NCBI GenBank assembly: GCA_034669965.1
Contig: JAXMOK010000007.1
Location: 62,001-126,000 of the forward strand
Reading direction: 5' to 3'
Length of the DNA stretch: 64,000 nucleotides
DNA from: HXMU1420-13 sp034669965
GTDB lineage: Bacteria; Bacteroidota; Rhodothermia; Balneolales; Balneolaceae
In this document: positions 17,438-26,277 of the stretch, piece after piece
Position numbering within the stretch: the stretch's first letter is position 1
Layout of the letters: each line of letters starts with the position of its first letter
Position numbers and translations under genes: made by a program
Notes under the pieces: model-generated
Told to the model about the DNA's origin: nothing
Database searches by the model: none
What the model saw: only the letters and a program-made list of their open reading frames with translations

Positions 17438-18202
17438 ATGAAAACAGCCTCTCAAGCCCAGATCACTTTACTTCGAAAGTTAAAGCAACGAAAGCATCGC
17501 ACCATCGAACAACGTTTTGTGTTAGAAGGCGAACGCGCTATCGATCAGGTAATCCAAAATGGAGTTATCGATGTTGAGGCAATCTTTGTTAAAGCCAGCA
17601 AACTAGATCACTTTACAGGGGTAAACGAGAAACTTCATTTGCTAGATCATCGTGATTTTAACGAGGTAGCCGATACCGATAACCCACAGGGGATGCTAGC
17701 CATTTGCAAGATTCCCAAGCCCATAACACTTGGGCAACTTTCAACCACTAATGGATTAATTATTGCAACTGACGCCATTCAGGATCCCGGAAATATGGGT
17801 ACCATCATTCGTTCGGCGGTTTGGTATGGAGCGTCTGCACTAATCACAGGAACCGGATCGGTAGACATCTACAACCCGAAAGTAGTACGTAGCACAGCGG
17901 GTGCAACAGGGATATTGCCCTTTATTCAAGGTGAACTGAGTGAAATTTGCACAGAATTAACCAAGATTGGCTGGGAAGTACTTTTACTTGACGCTAACCC
18001 GGGTGCAATTTCCATTTCCAAAATTCCTATCCAAAATAAAACCATTCTTATCGTAGGCAACGAAGCAAATGGCATTTCTAAAGAATTAACTGATGCCGAG
18101 TACCAACGTGTGATTCTACCTACAAAATCGCCTCAAAAGTACGTTGAGAGCCTGAATGCAGGCGTTGCCATGAGCATTGCTTTGGCTATTGTTAATAATT
18201 AG
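17438..18202 (+). CDS. TrmH/SpoU-family RNA 2'-O-methyltransferase
   Basis: This is a 254-residue SPOUT methyltransferase. The N-terminal substrate-binding domain (about 1-95) contains RFVLEGERAIDQ. The knot domain has the three SAM motifs: DPGNMGTIIRSAVWYGA (motif 1), ILIVGNEANGISKE (motif 2) and YVESLNAGVAMSIALA (motif 3). It probably methylates a ribose in rRNA or tRNA; the target is not determined. It is a single gene facing phoH in the same direction after 168 bases. Confidence 0.92.
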   Translation: MKTASQAQITLLRKLKQRKHRTIEQRFVLEGERAIDQVIQNGVIDVEAIFVKASKLDHFTGVNEKLHLLDHRDFNEVADTDNPQGMLAICKIPKPITLGQLSTTNGLIIATDAIQDPGNMGTIIRSAVWYGASALITGTGSVDIYNPKVVRSTAGATGILPFIQGELSEICTELTKIGWEVLLLDANPGAISISKIPIQNKTILIVGNEANGISKELTDAEYQRVILPTKSPQKYVESLNAGVAMSIALAIVNN

Positions 18203-18370
18203 GTGGACAACTCACCCTATATTTCTTCCAGATTAAGTGAATGAAAAATCTGCCATAAGTTTTCCACATTCTTTGCAAATGGACTTGGCTTTGGTTTAAT
18301 TCTATAAACGTTCTTTTACATAGATCATCTACAAAACCGGCGGTTACGCTCTACCAAAACCCATTTGCCC

Positions 18371-19702
18371 ATGCCGAGAAAGAAATCGAAGAAAATTTTT
18401 GTCCTCGACACCTCAGTTCTACTATATGATTACGAAGCTGTAAGAAATTTTGAAACTAACGACGTTGCAATACCTATCACGGTATTAGAAGAAATCGACA
18501 CCTTTAAAAAAGGTAATACCGTCACCAATCTTCACGCACGCGAATTTATCCGATACCTTGATGGAATTTCGGATGCTAATCTCCTTCAAGACTGGATTCC
18601 CCTAAACGGACGAAGCCACGGTAAACTAAAAGTGATTAGCAATGGCGGAGATCATGTGGATGCCAACAAAGTGTTTGGTTCCAAAAAGAACGACCATGAG
18701 ATTTTAAATGCCGCTCTAAAACTTAAATCCGAAAACCCGGAAACGCCGGTTATTTTAGTGTCGAAGGACATCAACCTGCGCCTGAAAGCACGTGCTTTGA
18801 ATTTACAGGCCGAAGATTACGAGACGGTACGTGTTAAAAATATCGATCAGCTTTATCGCGGAAAAACTGATTTAGATCTCGAAGATCCGGCAGTGATTAG
18901 TAAATTTTACGAGAAGAATCGCATCAAGCCAAAAGCTTTGATGGAAGTTACCCCGCCTGCGAATCACTACTATTTGATGAAAAGTCATGGTGCTTCTGCG
19001 CTGGGATATTACAACGCGAAAACGAAATACATCGAGGGGATCGATCAGTTGAATGCGTATGGAATCATCCCGCGAAATGCCGAGCAGAATTTTGCGATGC
19101 ATGCATTGATGAATCCTGAAGTAAAATTGTGTACTGTAACGGGAGCAGCCGGCACCGGGAAAACGCTGTTGGCCCTAGCAAGTGCGCTGGAGCAACGCAG
19201 CGAGTACAAACAGATTTATCTCGCCCGACCAATTGTGCCTCTCAGCAATCGCGATATTGGGTATTTGCCGGGGGATGCGAATCAGAAAATCGATCCATAC
19301 ATGCAGCCACTTTGGGATAATCTGAGCTTCATCAAAAATCAGTTTAAAGAAAGTAGTAAGCAGTACAAGAAAATCGAGGAAATGATCCAAACGGATAAGT
19401 TGCGGATTGTACCGCTGGCTTACATCCGAGGACGTAGTTTATCGAATGTGGTTTTTATTGTGGATGAAGCCCAGAATCTAACTCCGCATGAGATCAAAAC
19501 CATCATCACTCGCGCCGGCGAAAACACCAAGATTATTTTTACCGGTGATATTTTCCAGATCGACACACCGTATCTGGATGCCGAAAGTAACGGACTTTCG
19601 TACTTAGTAGATCGCCTCCACGACAACCCCATTTACGCACACATTAATCTCGAAAAAGGCGAGCGATCAGAACTAGCGAACATCGCGAGTAAGTTGTTGT
19701 AA
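18371..19702 (+). CDS. PhoH family protein: PIN domain plus P-loop ATPase
   Basis: This protein has a PIN RNase-like domain (about residues 7-150; FVLDTSVLLYDYEAV gives the first acidic residue) fused to a PhoH ATPase. Walker A is GAAGTGKT (258-265), and Walker B is FIVDEAQN with D365-E366. GDIFQIDTPYLD is the PhoH-typical sensor region. This is the PhoH2 (YlaK-like) architecture, an RNA helicase/RNase of the PIN-PhoH type. I prefer the ATG at 18371 over an in-frame TTG at 18365. Confidence 0.92.
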   Translation: MPRKKSKKIFVLDTSVLLYDYEAVRNFETNDVAIPITVLEEIDTFKKGNTVTNLHAREFIRYLDGISDANLLQDWIPLNGRSHGKLKVISNGGDHVDANKVFGSKKNDHEILNAALKLKSENPETPVILVSKDINLRLKARALNLQAEDYETVRVKNIDQLYRGKTDLDLEDPAVISKFYEKNRIKPKALMEVTPPANHYYLMKSHGASALGYYNAKTKYIEGIDQLNAYGIIPRNAEQNFAMHALMNPEVKLCTVTGAAGTGKTLLALASALEQRSEYKQIYLARPIVPLSNRDIGYLPGDANQKIDPYMQPLWDNLSFIKNQFKESSKQYKKIEEMIQTDKLRIVPLAYIRGRSLSNVVFIVDEAQNLTPHEIKTIITRAGENTKIIFTGDIFQIDTPYLDAESNGLSYLVDRLHDNPIYAHINLEKGERSELANIASKLL

Positions 19703-19727
19703 GTTGGCTAGTTTTTATTTGTGAGTT

Positions 19728-19861
19728 GATGAGTCATCCTGAGTGAAAACCAAGGATCAACTATACGTGATTTCAACTCAAAATTTCTACCAGTTTCGTT
19801 TTTCCGACGATGCTTCGGCATGAAAAAATAATCCTTCAGACGAGTGATTCGTCAGTCGGAT
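19728..19861 (+). repeat. Dispersed direct repeat, copy 1 (about 135 bp)
   Basis: This copy begins GATGAGTCATCCTGAGTGAA and aligns over its length, with one indel and roughly 80-85% identity by eye, to 21993-22128 in the same orientation. Both copies carry a hairpin near the 3' end (GACGA/TCGTC here; ATCCGTC/GACGGAT in copy 2). The two copies bracket the hydrolase and beta-lactamase-like genes. Confidence 0.85.
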
Positions 19862-19872
19862 TGTTCGAAGAT

Positions 19873-20598
19873 TTACAGCCTTTTCAAAAACGGAATAATG
19901 TGCGTCATCATCTGATCATGTTGAGCTTGTACGCTTATATCGGTACGGCTATCCATGAGTAAATGCCCCATATAGCCGAATTGGGAATGGTTTCCGCCTT
20001 CGATCAAAACGAGTGAAGCTTCTTGTGGAAGTAAATGTTGGTTTTCCATCACCTCCGGAACGCTCGCCAAACCATCGTGCTCGGCGTATAGTTTTAAGGT
20101 TGGTATAGATTGTTGACTCATGTCAAAATCCCGAGGATGGGACGTCCCCATCAAGATTAACCCTTTCAACAAATCGGGGTTTTCATGCACAAATTGAGCG
20201 GCCATTTTAGCCCCTTGTGAATGTCCGGCTAATACATACATCCCTGTCTCCAGATCAAACAGATCATTAATTCTTTCATATCCCCAAATCGGCATTCGCC
20301 AGTTCATTTTCACTATGTGACAACTGAATCCTGCTTCAGCTATGCTTCTGCAAAGTGGTGCGTATGCATTCGGATCAACAAGTCCGCCCTGAAAGAAAAT
20401 CACCTCTCTTTCCAGAGTATCTGCTAAAGAAATGAATGAGATTGTGTTGGCATTTTCGGTCACTTGTATCGATTCGGAAGATTCAAAAACATCGTTTGGA
20501 AGTCCCTTAGCCTGATAACTTCTCCATTGCCAGATCATAAATATGGCAACGAGCGAAAACCAAATAGTTCTAAATATTTTGCGTTTCTTTGATGCCAT
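19873..20598 (-). CDS. Membrane-anchored alpha/beta hydrolase
   Basis: This is a 241-residue protein. An N-terminal helix (about 10-25, TIWFSLVAIFMIWQW) anchors it or acts as a signal. The hydrolase fold has the nucleophile elbow GHSQG (about 135-139). A probable acid is in YAEHDGL, and the catalytic His is in GGNHSQFG. Substrate is unknown; the closest general type is alpha/beta hydrolase family 5, dienelactone-hydrolase-like. Its ATG overlaps the stop of the upstream serine hydrolase by one base, so the pair is cotranscribed. Confidence 0.85.
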   Translation of the reverse strand: MASKKRKIFRTIWFSLVAIFMIWQWRSYQAKGLPNDVFESSESIQVTENANTISFISLADTLEREVIFFQGGLVDPNAYAPLCRSIAEAGFSCHIVKMNWRMPIWGYERINDLFDLETGMYVLAGHSQGAKMAAQFVHENPDLLKGLILMGTSHPRDFDMSQQSIPTLKLYAEHDGLASVPEVMENQHLLPQEASLVLIEGGNHSQFGYMGHLLMDSRTDISVQAQHDQMMTHIIPFLKRL

Positions 20599-21809
20599 TA
20601 TTTCTCCCTCTGCTCTTCTGGCTCATACGGAATATAATTTTCCCACTCCCATGGGGTGTACACATCACGCATTGTTATTTCCAACAGCTCTTTAAAAATT
20701 CGATCTCCATTTTCGCTGTTCGTCAACATCATCACGCCTTTCCCGGTTTCGGGGAACAGAATAGTGTAATGTTTGTGGATTCCATTGTCACCTTCTTTAA
20801 ATGCACCAAATCCATAAGGCGTTTTTAGCAATCCCCAACCCATACCGTAGCTTAATTCAATGTTGTCATATTTCGTGGTCTTCTCCAACGCTTGCGGTCC
20901 AAATTGCATCTTAGTTTCGATACGAATTGCCGGAGTAAATAGTAACTCAGTAATCGGTAAGTCTTGTTGTTCTAACTTCAAAATATGATGAAGAAATCGC
21001 GTGTAATCTTCGGGGGTGGTTTCCATCGAACCGGCCGCTCCGGCTTCGTCTTCGGTGTCTTTTTCCTGAGATTCTTCTGCTCGATTGTGCCCCACGCTGT
21101 AATTATCCCAGAATCTCTCTTGCCAAACATAGCTGGTATTTTGCATCTTCAGAGGAGCAAACACAATTTCTTGGGCTAATTCTTCCAAACCTTTTCCTGT
21201 GATGTCTTCCACCACAACTTGTAGTAAACGAATCCCTTCGCCTGAATAAAAGTAATCGGTACCCGGATCGAAATATATCTCGATATCCCCCTCCGGTGTA
21301 AACTCTCCTTCTCTGCTGATCCACCGCCAGTTGGGGAAACCGGTCGAGTGGTTCAGACACATTCTAGCGGTAATATTTTTATACCGCAGATCATCTTTCA
21401 GATTAGTGTATTCTTTCCACTCCCGATTGAATTGCAGTTCAGGAATTGGAGTGTCTAGATAATCTTGCAGTGGGGTGTCTAAATCGAGTACTCCATCATT
21501 AACCAAGTGAGCTACGATATACCCAAATACCGCTTTACTAAGTGAAGCTCCATATATGTTGGTGCTGTCTTCAAACATCCGGTTTTCTGATTTAATCCGA
21601 TAGCCAAAGGTCTGTTGATATACGGGTTCAGAGTCATCAAAAACGGTGAGGGCAAGTCCGGTTACATTTGCTTCATTCATCAATCTTTGAACCTCTTTAT
21701 CAACCGAATCTACTTCTACAACCGATCCATCAAGACGTTCAAAAGTGTTTTCATTTTTCATACATCCCATAAAAAACAGTATTAGCACCACAGACTTCAG
21801 GTAATTCAT
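20598..21809 (-). CDS. Lipoprotein serine hydrolase, class C beta-lactamase family
   Basis: This is a 403-residue protein. A lipoprotein signal (LILFFMGC, Cys16) puts it in the envelope. The active-site SxxK is S89-L-S-K92 (GASLSKAVFG). The second motif, normally YxN, is YSG (DYFYSGEG, about 206), and the KTG-like third motif is not obvious (NGIHKHYTILF). It is more likely an esterase or peptidase of the penicillin-binding fold than a true beta-lactamase. It is the first gene of a two-gene operon with the following alpha/beta hydrolase. Confidence 0.87.
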   Translation of the reverse strand: MNYLKSVVLILFFMGCMKNENTFERLDGSVVEVDSVDKEVQRLMNEANVTGLALTVFDDSEPVYQQTFGYRIKSENRMFEDSTNIYGASLSKAVFGYIVAHLVNDGVLDLDTPLQDYLDTPIPELQFNREWKEYTNLKDDLRYKNITARMCLNHSTGFPNWRWISREGEFTPEGDIEIYFDPGTDYFYSGEGIRLLQVVVEDITGKGLEELAQEIVFAPLKMQNTSYVWQERFWDNYSVGHNRAEESQEKDTEDEAGAAGSMETTPEDYTRFLHHILKLEQQDLPITELLFTPAIRIETKMQFGPQALEKTTKYDNIELSYGMGWGLLKTPYGFGAFKEGDNGIHKHYTILFPETGKGVMMLTNSENGDRIFKELLEITMRDVYTPWEWENYIPYEPEEQREK

Positions 21810-22180
21810 TGCGTCCTTTTTTTATCCCGATAAGGTTCTTATTCGAGTTCAACCTACGGGATGCTTTAGTCTAGGTTTCTTAATTACTGATTTTATTTAG
21901 GTTTTAAGATGAGCATCCAATTTTGTTCGTTCTGTTGATCTGCCTAAATATTTACTATCGCCAAAGAAAAAGTATCATTTTACTATCAAGTAGATGAGTC
22001 AACCTGAATGAAAACGAAGAATCAACGATACGTGATAGAAACTCAAAATTTCTACCAGTTTCGTTCTTTCCGATGATGTATCGGCATTAAAAAAATAATC
22101 CGTCAGACGAGGAATCCGTCAGACGGATAGCTTAAGAGCCCCACCTTCGCGGGGATGTCACTTCATTTACAAAGAAACAA
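21810..22180. other. Intergenic stretch, repeat-bearing, no gene
   Basis: I see no gene in these 370 bases. They contain copy 2 of the direct repeat and a CCCCACCTTCGCGGGG hairpin at about 22139-22154. Confidence 0.6.
21993..22128 (+). repeat. Dispersed direct repeat, copy 2 (about 135 bp)
   Basis: This is the second copy of the repeat at 19728-19861, in the same orientation and beginning GATGAGTCAACCTGAATGAA. The central block AACTCAAAATTTCTACCAGTTTCGTT is identical in both. Confidence 0.85.
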
Positions 22181-24445
22181 TCAATTCGAAAACGCATTTT
22201 GCTCTAAGTAAGTATCTGCATGTTCGGGCTGAAGATGTTTTACTAGATATCGCGTTCGAATTTTTCGATAATGCTGTCCATGTGCACCGCGAATTCCATG
22301 ACGATTCCCCGGGTAAAACATCACATCGAAATCTTTGTCGGCTTTGATGAGTGCATCGATCAGCATAATGCTGTTTTGTGGATGCACATTATTGTCAATA
22401 GTACCGTGAATAATCATCAAGCTGCCCTTCAGGTTATCAGCGTAAGTCATTGCTGAACCTTCATCATATCCTGCCTTATTGCGCTGAGGTGTATCCATGT
22501 ATCGTTCGGTATAAATGGTATCGTAGCTTCTCCAGTCGGTAACCGGTGCGCCGGATACTCCAGCATGAAATAAATCAGGATAGCGAAGCATTAACATTGC
22601 AGTTGCATATCCACCGTATGAATGACCATACACTCCTACCCGATCACCGTCAGCATAATCGCGCTTGGTTACTTCTTTAATCACTTGTGCGTAATCGTCA
22701 ATTTCGTAGGTACCCAACTTCTTGTAATGCAAAGTACCGAACTCTTTGCCACGATTTCCGGAGCCACGGTAATTTGTCCGAACCACGATAAATCCAAGCT
22801 GAGCTAACTGCTGATACCCATCCGCATTTTTGTAGGTGCTGGTTACATCCTGATATTCAGGTCCGCCATACAAAGGGAGCACCACTGGATACTTTTTATT
22901 CGGATCGAAATCCACCGGCTTATAAATGGTTGCTACCAAATCTTCACTACCATCCGCTGATTTAAATATCATCAACTCCGGTTTCTCTAATCCATGTTTT
23001 ACCACTTTTTCGATATTGGTAGAAAACAATCCTCGAACTTCGTTGCCACTGGCTCGATACAGCGTTGCTTCGTATGGATAATCAAATCCCGTGAATAAGT
23101 CGGTATAATATTCGGCCGCATCGTTCATGCTGATAGAATGACGTCCCGGTCGCTCTGAAAGCTGTTTCATATTTGAACCGTCCATATCTACCACATAAAA
23201 ATGGCTTTCCAGTCCCATGTTTGAGTAAGCCGTGTAGTACACCTTATCGTTGTCTTCATCCACATTTATGATGCCCCCGACCGGGTTTTCGCCCATTGTT
23301 AGCTGGTTGATCAACGTGCCATCGAAGTTGTAATGGTAGATGTGATTGTAGCCACTTAATTCAGATGTCCAGATAAACGATTCACCATCTTCGAGCTGAA
23401 TGAAGTTATCATGCAAACTGATGTATGCATCTTCTTTTTCTTCAAAAATGGTGCGTACGCTTTTAGAGTCCAGATCGTAGGACAAAAACTCCAAGTGATT
23501 TTGCTGGCGATTCATTCGTCGGAAAGTAAGCTCGGAGCCATCGTTTTTCCAGATTGGTCGAACAATGTAATTATCGGCATTGCTGTTCGTAGGCACTTCT
23601 TCAATTTCGCCCGAATCGATATCAACAATAAAAAGCTTTAGCGTTGGATTCTCTTCCCCAGCTTTTGGATAGCGCATCAGTTCCAGCCCCGTTTCAAATT
23701 CCAGCTCGTGAATCACCGGATATTGAAACACATCCACTTCGTTGTACTGCAAATACGCGATTTTAGAATCATCCGGCGAAAACCAATACGCTTCACGTTC
23801 GCCGAATTCCTCGGGATACACCCAACTTGGGCGGCCATTCATTTGTTCTTCACTTCCATAAGTAAGGCGGGATTCTTCACCGGTAGCCGTATCAACCACG
23901 TAAATATCGTAGCCTTTAACGTGTGCAAATCTGCTGTAATCGTGCGAATAGGTACCATTCCAAAGCTGAGAAGCTTCCATGTTTCGCATTAACTCATCAG
24001 TGTATTGCGCGCGCTCCACTTCCGGTTTGATGAGTTTTCGCATTTTTCTATCGTCAAGATCAAAAACGAAGTCAGTGCCATCAACGGTAAAGTAAATTGC
24101 TTCGTCGGCCATCACAAAATCGAAATCTTTGAACGGGTAATTCTCTACATCACTTTCAGTAAGCTCATTGTATTGATTAATAATCGCCGATTTGGTTCTG
24201 CGATTGAACAAACGCGATTTCTTTTCGTTGGCGGGATTTACCTTAAAAAACTCAACCGTGCCATCATCATTTTCTTCCACCGATAGATAACCCATATCGC
24301 TAGGTAACCACGGCAAGCTCGATTGGCCGTCGTATTGGATAAACCCCGGAGAGTTCATCTCATTAAAAAGGTCGATGCCTGTTAATTGTGCCGAAACGCT
24401 TGCACTTGCTAGCAACAGCAATGCCATAATCGAAATCTTTCTCAT
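22181..24445 (-). CDS. Dipeptidyl peptidase IV-type serine peptidase (S9B)
   Basis: A secreted or periplasmic peptidase that removes X-Pro or X-Ala dipeptides. A signal peptide ends about residue 19 (LLLASASVSAQ), then a DPP IV N-terminal beta-propeller region runs to about 490, with the S9 catalytic domain after it. The triad is S609 (GVYGHSYGGYA), D684 (HGTIDNNVHP) and H716 (NRHGIRG). The nucleophile motif is G-H-S-Y-G-G rather than the common G-W-S-Y-G-G. The substrate-binding Glu pair lies in WVYPEEFGEREAYWF. The length of 754 residues is normal for the family. Confidence 0.93.
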   Translation of the reverse strand: MRKISIMALLLLASASVSAQLTGIDLFNEMNSPGFIQYDGQSSLPWLPSDMGYLSVEENDDGTVEFFKVNPANEKKSRLFNRRTKSAIINQYNELTESDVENYPFKDFDFVMADEAIYFTVDGTDFVFDLDDRKMRKLIKPEVERAQYTDELMRNMEASQLWNGTYSHDYSRFAHVKGYDIYVVDTATGEESRLTYGSEEQMNGRPSWVYPEEFGEREAYWFSPDDSKIAYLQYNEVDVFQYPVIHELEFETGLELMRYPKAGEENPTLKLFIVDIDSGEIEEVPTNSNADNYIVRPIWKNDGSELTFRRMNRQQNHLEFLSYDLDSKSVRTIFEEKEDAYISLHDNFIQLEDGESFIWTSELSGYNHIYHYNFDGTLINQLTMGENPVGGIINVDEDNDKVYYTAYSNMGLESHFYVVDMDGSNMKQLSERPGRHSISMNDAAEYYTDLFTGFDYPYEATLYRASGNEVRGLFSTNIEKVVKHGLEKPELMIFKSADGSEDLVATIYKPVDFDPNKKYPVVLPLYGGPEYQDVTSTYKNADGYQQLAQLGFIVVRTNYRGSGNRGKEFGTLHYKKLGTYEIDDYAQVIKEVTKRDYADGDRVGVYGHSYGGYATAMLMLRYPDLFHAGVSGAPVTDWRSYDTIYTERYMDTPQRNKAGYDEGSAMTYADNLKGSLMIIHGTIDNNVHPQNSIMLIDALIKADKDFDVMFYPGNRHGIRGAHGQHYRKIRTRYLVKHLQPEHADTYLEQNAFSN

Positions 24446-24549
24446 ACTCTGAATACAATTAATTTTTAAAAACTCTGAGAAGATAGAATACGTAGCGCCA
24501 ACAAAGAAATTTTGTTAGTTAAAGTGTGTTTTGGTTTTATCTTTAAAGG

Positions 24550-25281
24550 ATGAAGCCGTTTTTACTCCTACAACATCGCTATTTGGATGAAGCCTCCGAC
24601 AATGAATTTGAGGCCGTTCTTTCTTATGGAAATCTACAACCGGATGAGCTCGTTCGTGTTCGCATGGATCAACAAAGTATAGCCGACATCAACCCGTTGG
24701 AATATTCAGGCATTTTAACCGGGGGCGGACCAGCGAACATTAGCGATTCCGAGGACGAAAAATCAGCGATTCAAAAACGATTTGAGTTCGAATTGGCTGA
24801 ATTGTACCCGACCATTTTTGAGCATGACATTCCCTATCTGGGCATGTGCTATGGGATGGGGTCAATCACTCGTTTTTTGGGTGGCGATGTGGGTAAGCTA
24901 CAATTCAGCGAGCCGGTTGGAGCTGTCGCTATCACCAAAAACCAGGCGGCTACTGATCCGTTACTAGATGGAATTCCTGATACGTTCACCGCTCTGGCCG
25001 GACATAAAGAATCGTGCCAGCAACTTCCAGAAAACGCCACTCTACTCGCATCATCTCCCGATTGTCCGGTACAAATGATCCGCTGTAAAAACAACATATA
25101 CGCCACACAATTTCATCCTGAACTGGATGTGGCCGGCATCACGTTGCGCATTAATGTGTATAAAAACCATGGTTACTTTAAGCCCGACGCAGCTCAGGAT
25201 TTAGTTGATTCTTTGAATGATTTAGAAATCAAATATCCCCAAGTGATATTGAAGAATTTTGTGGCACGCTTTCGAAGCTGA
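24550..25281 (+). CDS. Class I glutamine amidotransferase-like protein
   Basis: A 243-residue GuaA/PuuD-type glutamine amidotransferase domain standing alone. The nucleophile Cys100 is in LGMCYGMG, and the catalytic His-Glu is in FHPELD (about 192-197). The partner synthase domain is absent. Such stand-alone proteins usually hydrolyse glutamine or gamma-glutamyl conjugates. It starts close to the divergent DPP IV gene. Confidence 0.88.
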   Translation: MKPFLLLQHRYLDEASDNEFEAVLSYGNLQPDELVRVRMDQQSIADINPLEYSGILTGGGPANISDSEDEKSAIQKRFEFELAELYPTIFEHDIPYLGMCYGMGSITRFLGGDVGKLQFSEPVGAVAITKNQAATDPLLDGIPDTFTALAGHKESCQQLPENATLLASSPDCPVQMIRCKNNIYATQFHPELDVAGITLRINVYKNHGYFKPDAAQDLVDSLNDLEIKYPQVILKNFVARFRS

Positions 25282-25363
25282 GTTTTCGACAATTAACGAT
25301 TGCGAATAAATCTTTGTCCCTCTGCCCCTTTGATCCTTTCTCCTGACTCCTTGCACCTTCCTT

Positions 25364-26218
25364 CTATCCCAAACTCACCACTTCCACATTCTCGATCTTA
25401 CGACCTAAAAAACGCTCTGCCAATTCCTGAAAGCGTTGAGGTTGATCGCTTACGAAACACGAAAAATTTCCGCCGGTTTCATTTACAAGTTCCAGCTTCT
25501 TTAAATCCTGCATTGCGGAAGCCGCTATGGATTCGGCCGAATCTATGATATGAATGTTTTCATCGTGCAGAAATTTCTCAATAGCCGGTTTGAACAACGG
25601 ATAATGCGTACAACCGAGAATCAACGAGTTTATGCCTGAGTTTTCAAACTCCGACAGATATGCCGCTATGGTTTTATCGGCGATTTCGTTATCTGTCCAC
25701 CCTTCCTCTGCGAGCGGCACGAAAAGCGGACATGCTTTTTGTCGAACTCTTACAGTTTTATCAAGCTGATGAATTGCTTTTTCGTAAGCACCGGAATTCA
25801 CTGTTGCCAATGTTCCGATTACAGCGACTTCATTGTGATCTGAAAACGAAACAGCCATTGCAGAGCCGGAAGTAATTACATCCAAAACCGGAACCTCGCC
25901 TGCCATTTCGATGATCTCAACTTTCGCCGATGCCGAAACCGTATTGCAAGCAATCAAAATCATTTTCACTCCTTTGTCCAATAAAAACCGGGTGATCTCC
26001 AGCGCATATTTGCGAACAGTTTCTTGCGATTTGATGCCATAAGGAACCCGTGCGGTATCCCCAAAATAAAGAATGTCTTCGTTGGGGAGTGCCTCCATAA
26101 CTGCTTTTGCCACAGTAAGTCCGCCAATGCCGGAGTCAAAAATTCCTATAGGTGCTATCTGTTTTTTCAATACTTTTGTGAGAACTAATTTTTGATGGGA
26201 AATGTATTCATTTCTCAA
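25364..26218 (-). CDS. murI: Glutamate racemase
   Basis: This enzyme supplies D-glutamate for peptidoglycan. The two catalytic Cys environments are visible: ACNTVSA (C91) and GCTHYPLF in the C-terminal half. The N-terminal IFDSGIGG and PYGIKS motifs are conserved. All candidate starts are TTG: the first at 26218 gives 284 residues with an extra 17-residue leader, and the second at 26170 lies close to the conserved IGIFDSG. I think the second may be the real start, but there is no clear ribosome-binding site at either. Confidence 0.95.
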   Translation of the reverse strand: MRNEYISHQKLVLTKVLKKQIAPIGIFDSGIGGLTVAKAVMEALPNEDILYFGDTARVPYGIKSQETVRKYALEITRFLLDKGVKMILIACNTVSASAKVEIIEMAGEVPVLDVITSGSAMAVSFSDHNEVAVIGTLATVNSGAYEKAIHQLDKTVRVRQKACPLFVPLAEEGWTDNEIADKTIAAYLSEFENSGINSLILGCTHYPLFKPAIEKFLHDENIHIIDSAESIAASAMQDLKKLELVNETGGNFSCFVSDQPQRFQELAERFLGRKIENVEVVSLG

Positions 26219-26277
26219 TGCTTATTCATCGCAGTTTTCGCTGATGATCTAAACTCAATCGAATCCTTTTGTTCCGC

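Noticed and set aside
18203..18370. DnaA boxes near a TTTTCCACA
   Set aside because: Single imperfect box; no AT-rich unwinding region or dnaA/dnaN genes nearby.
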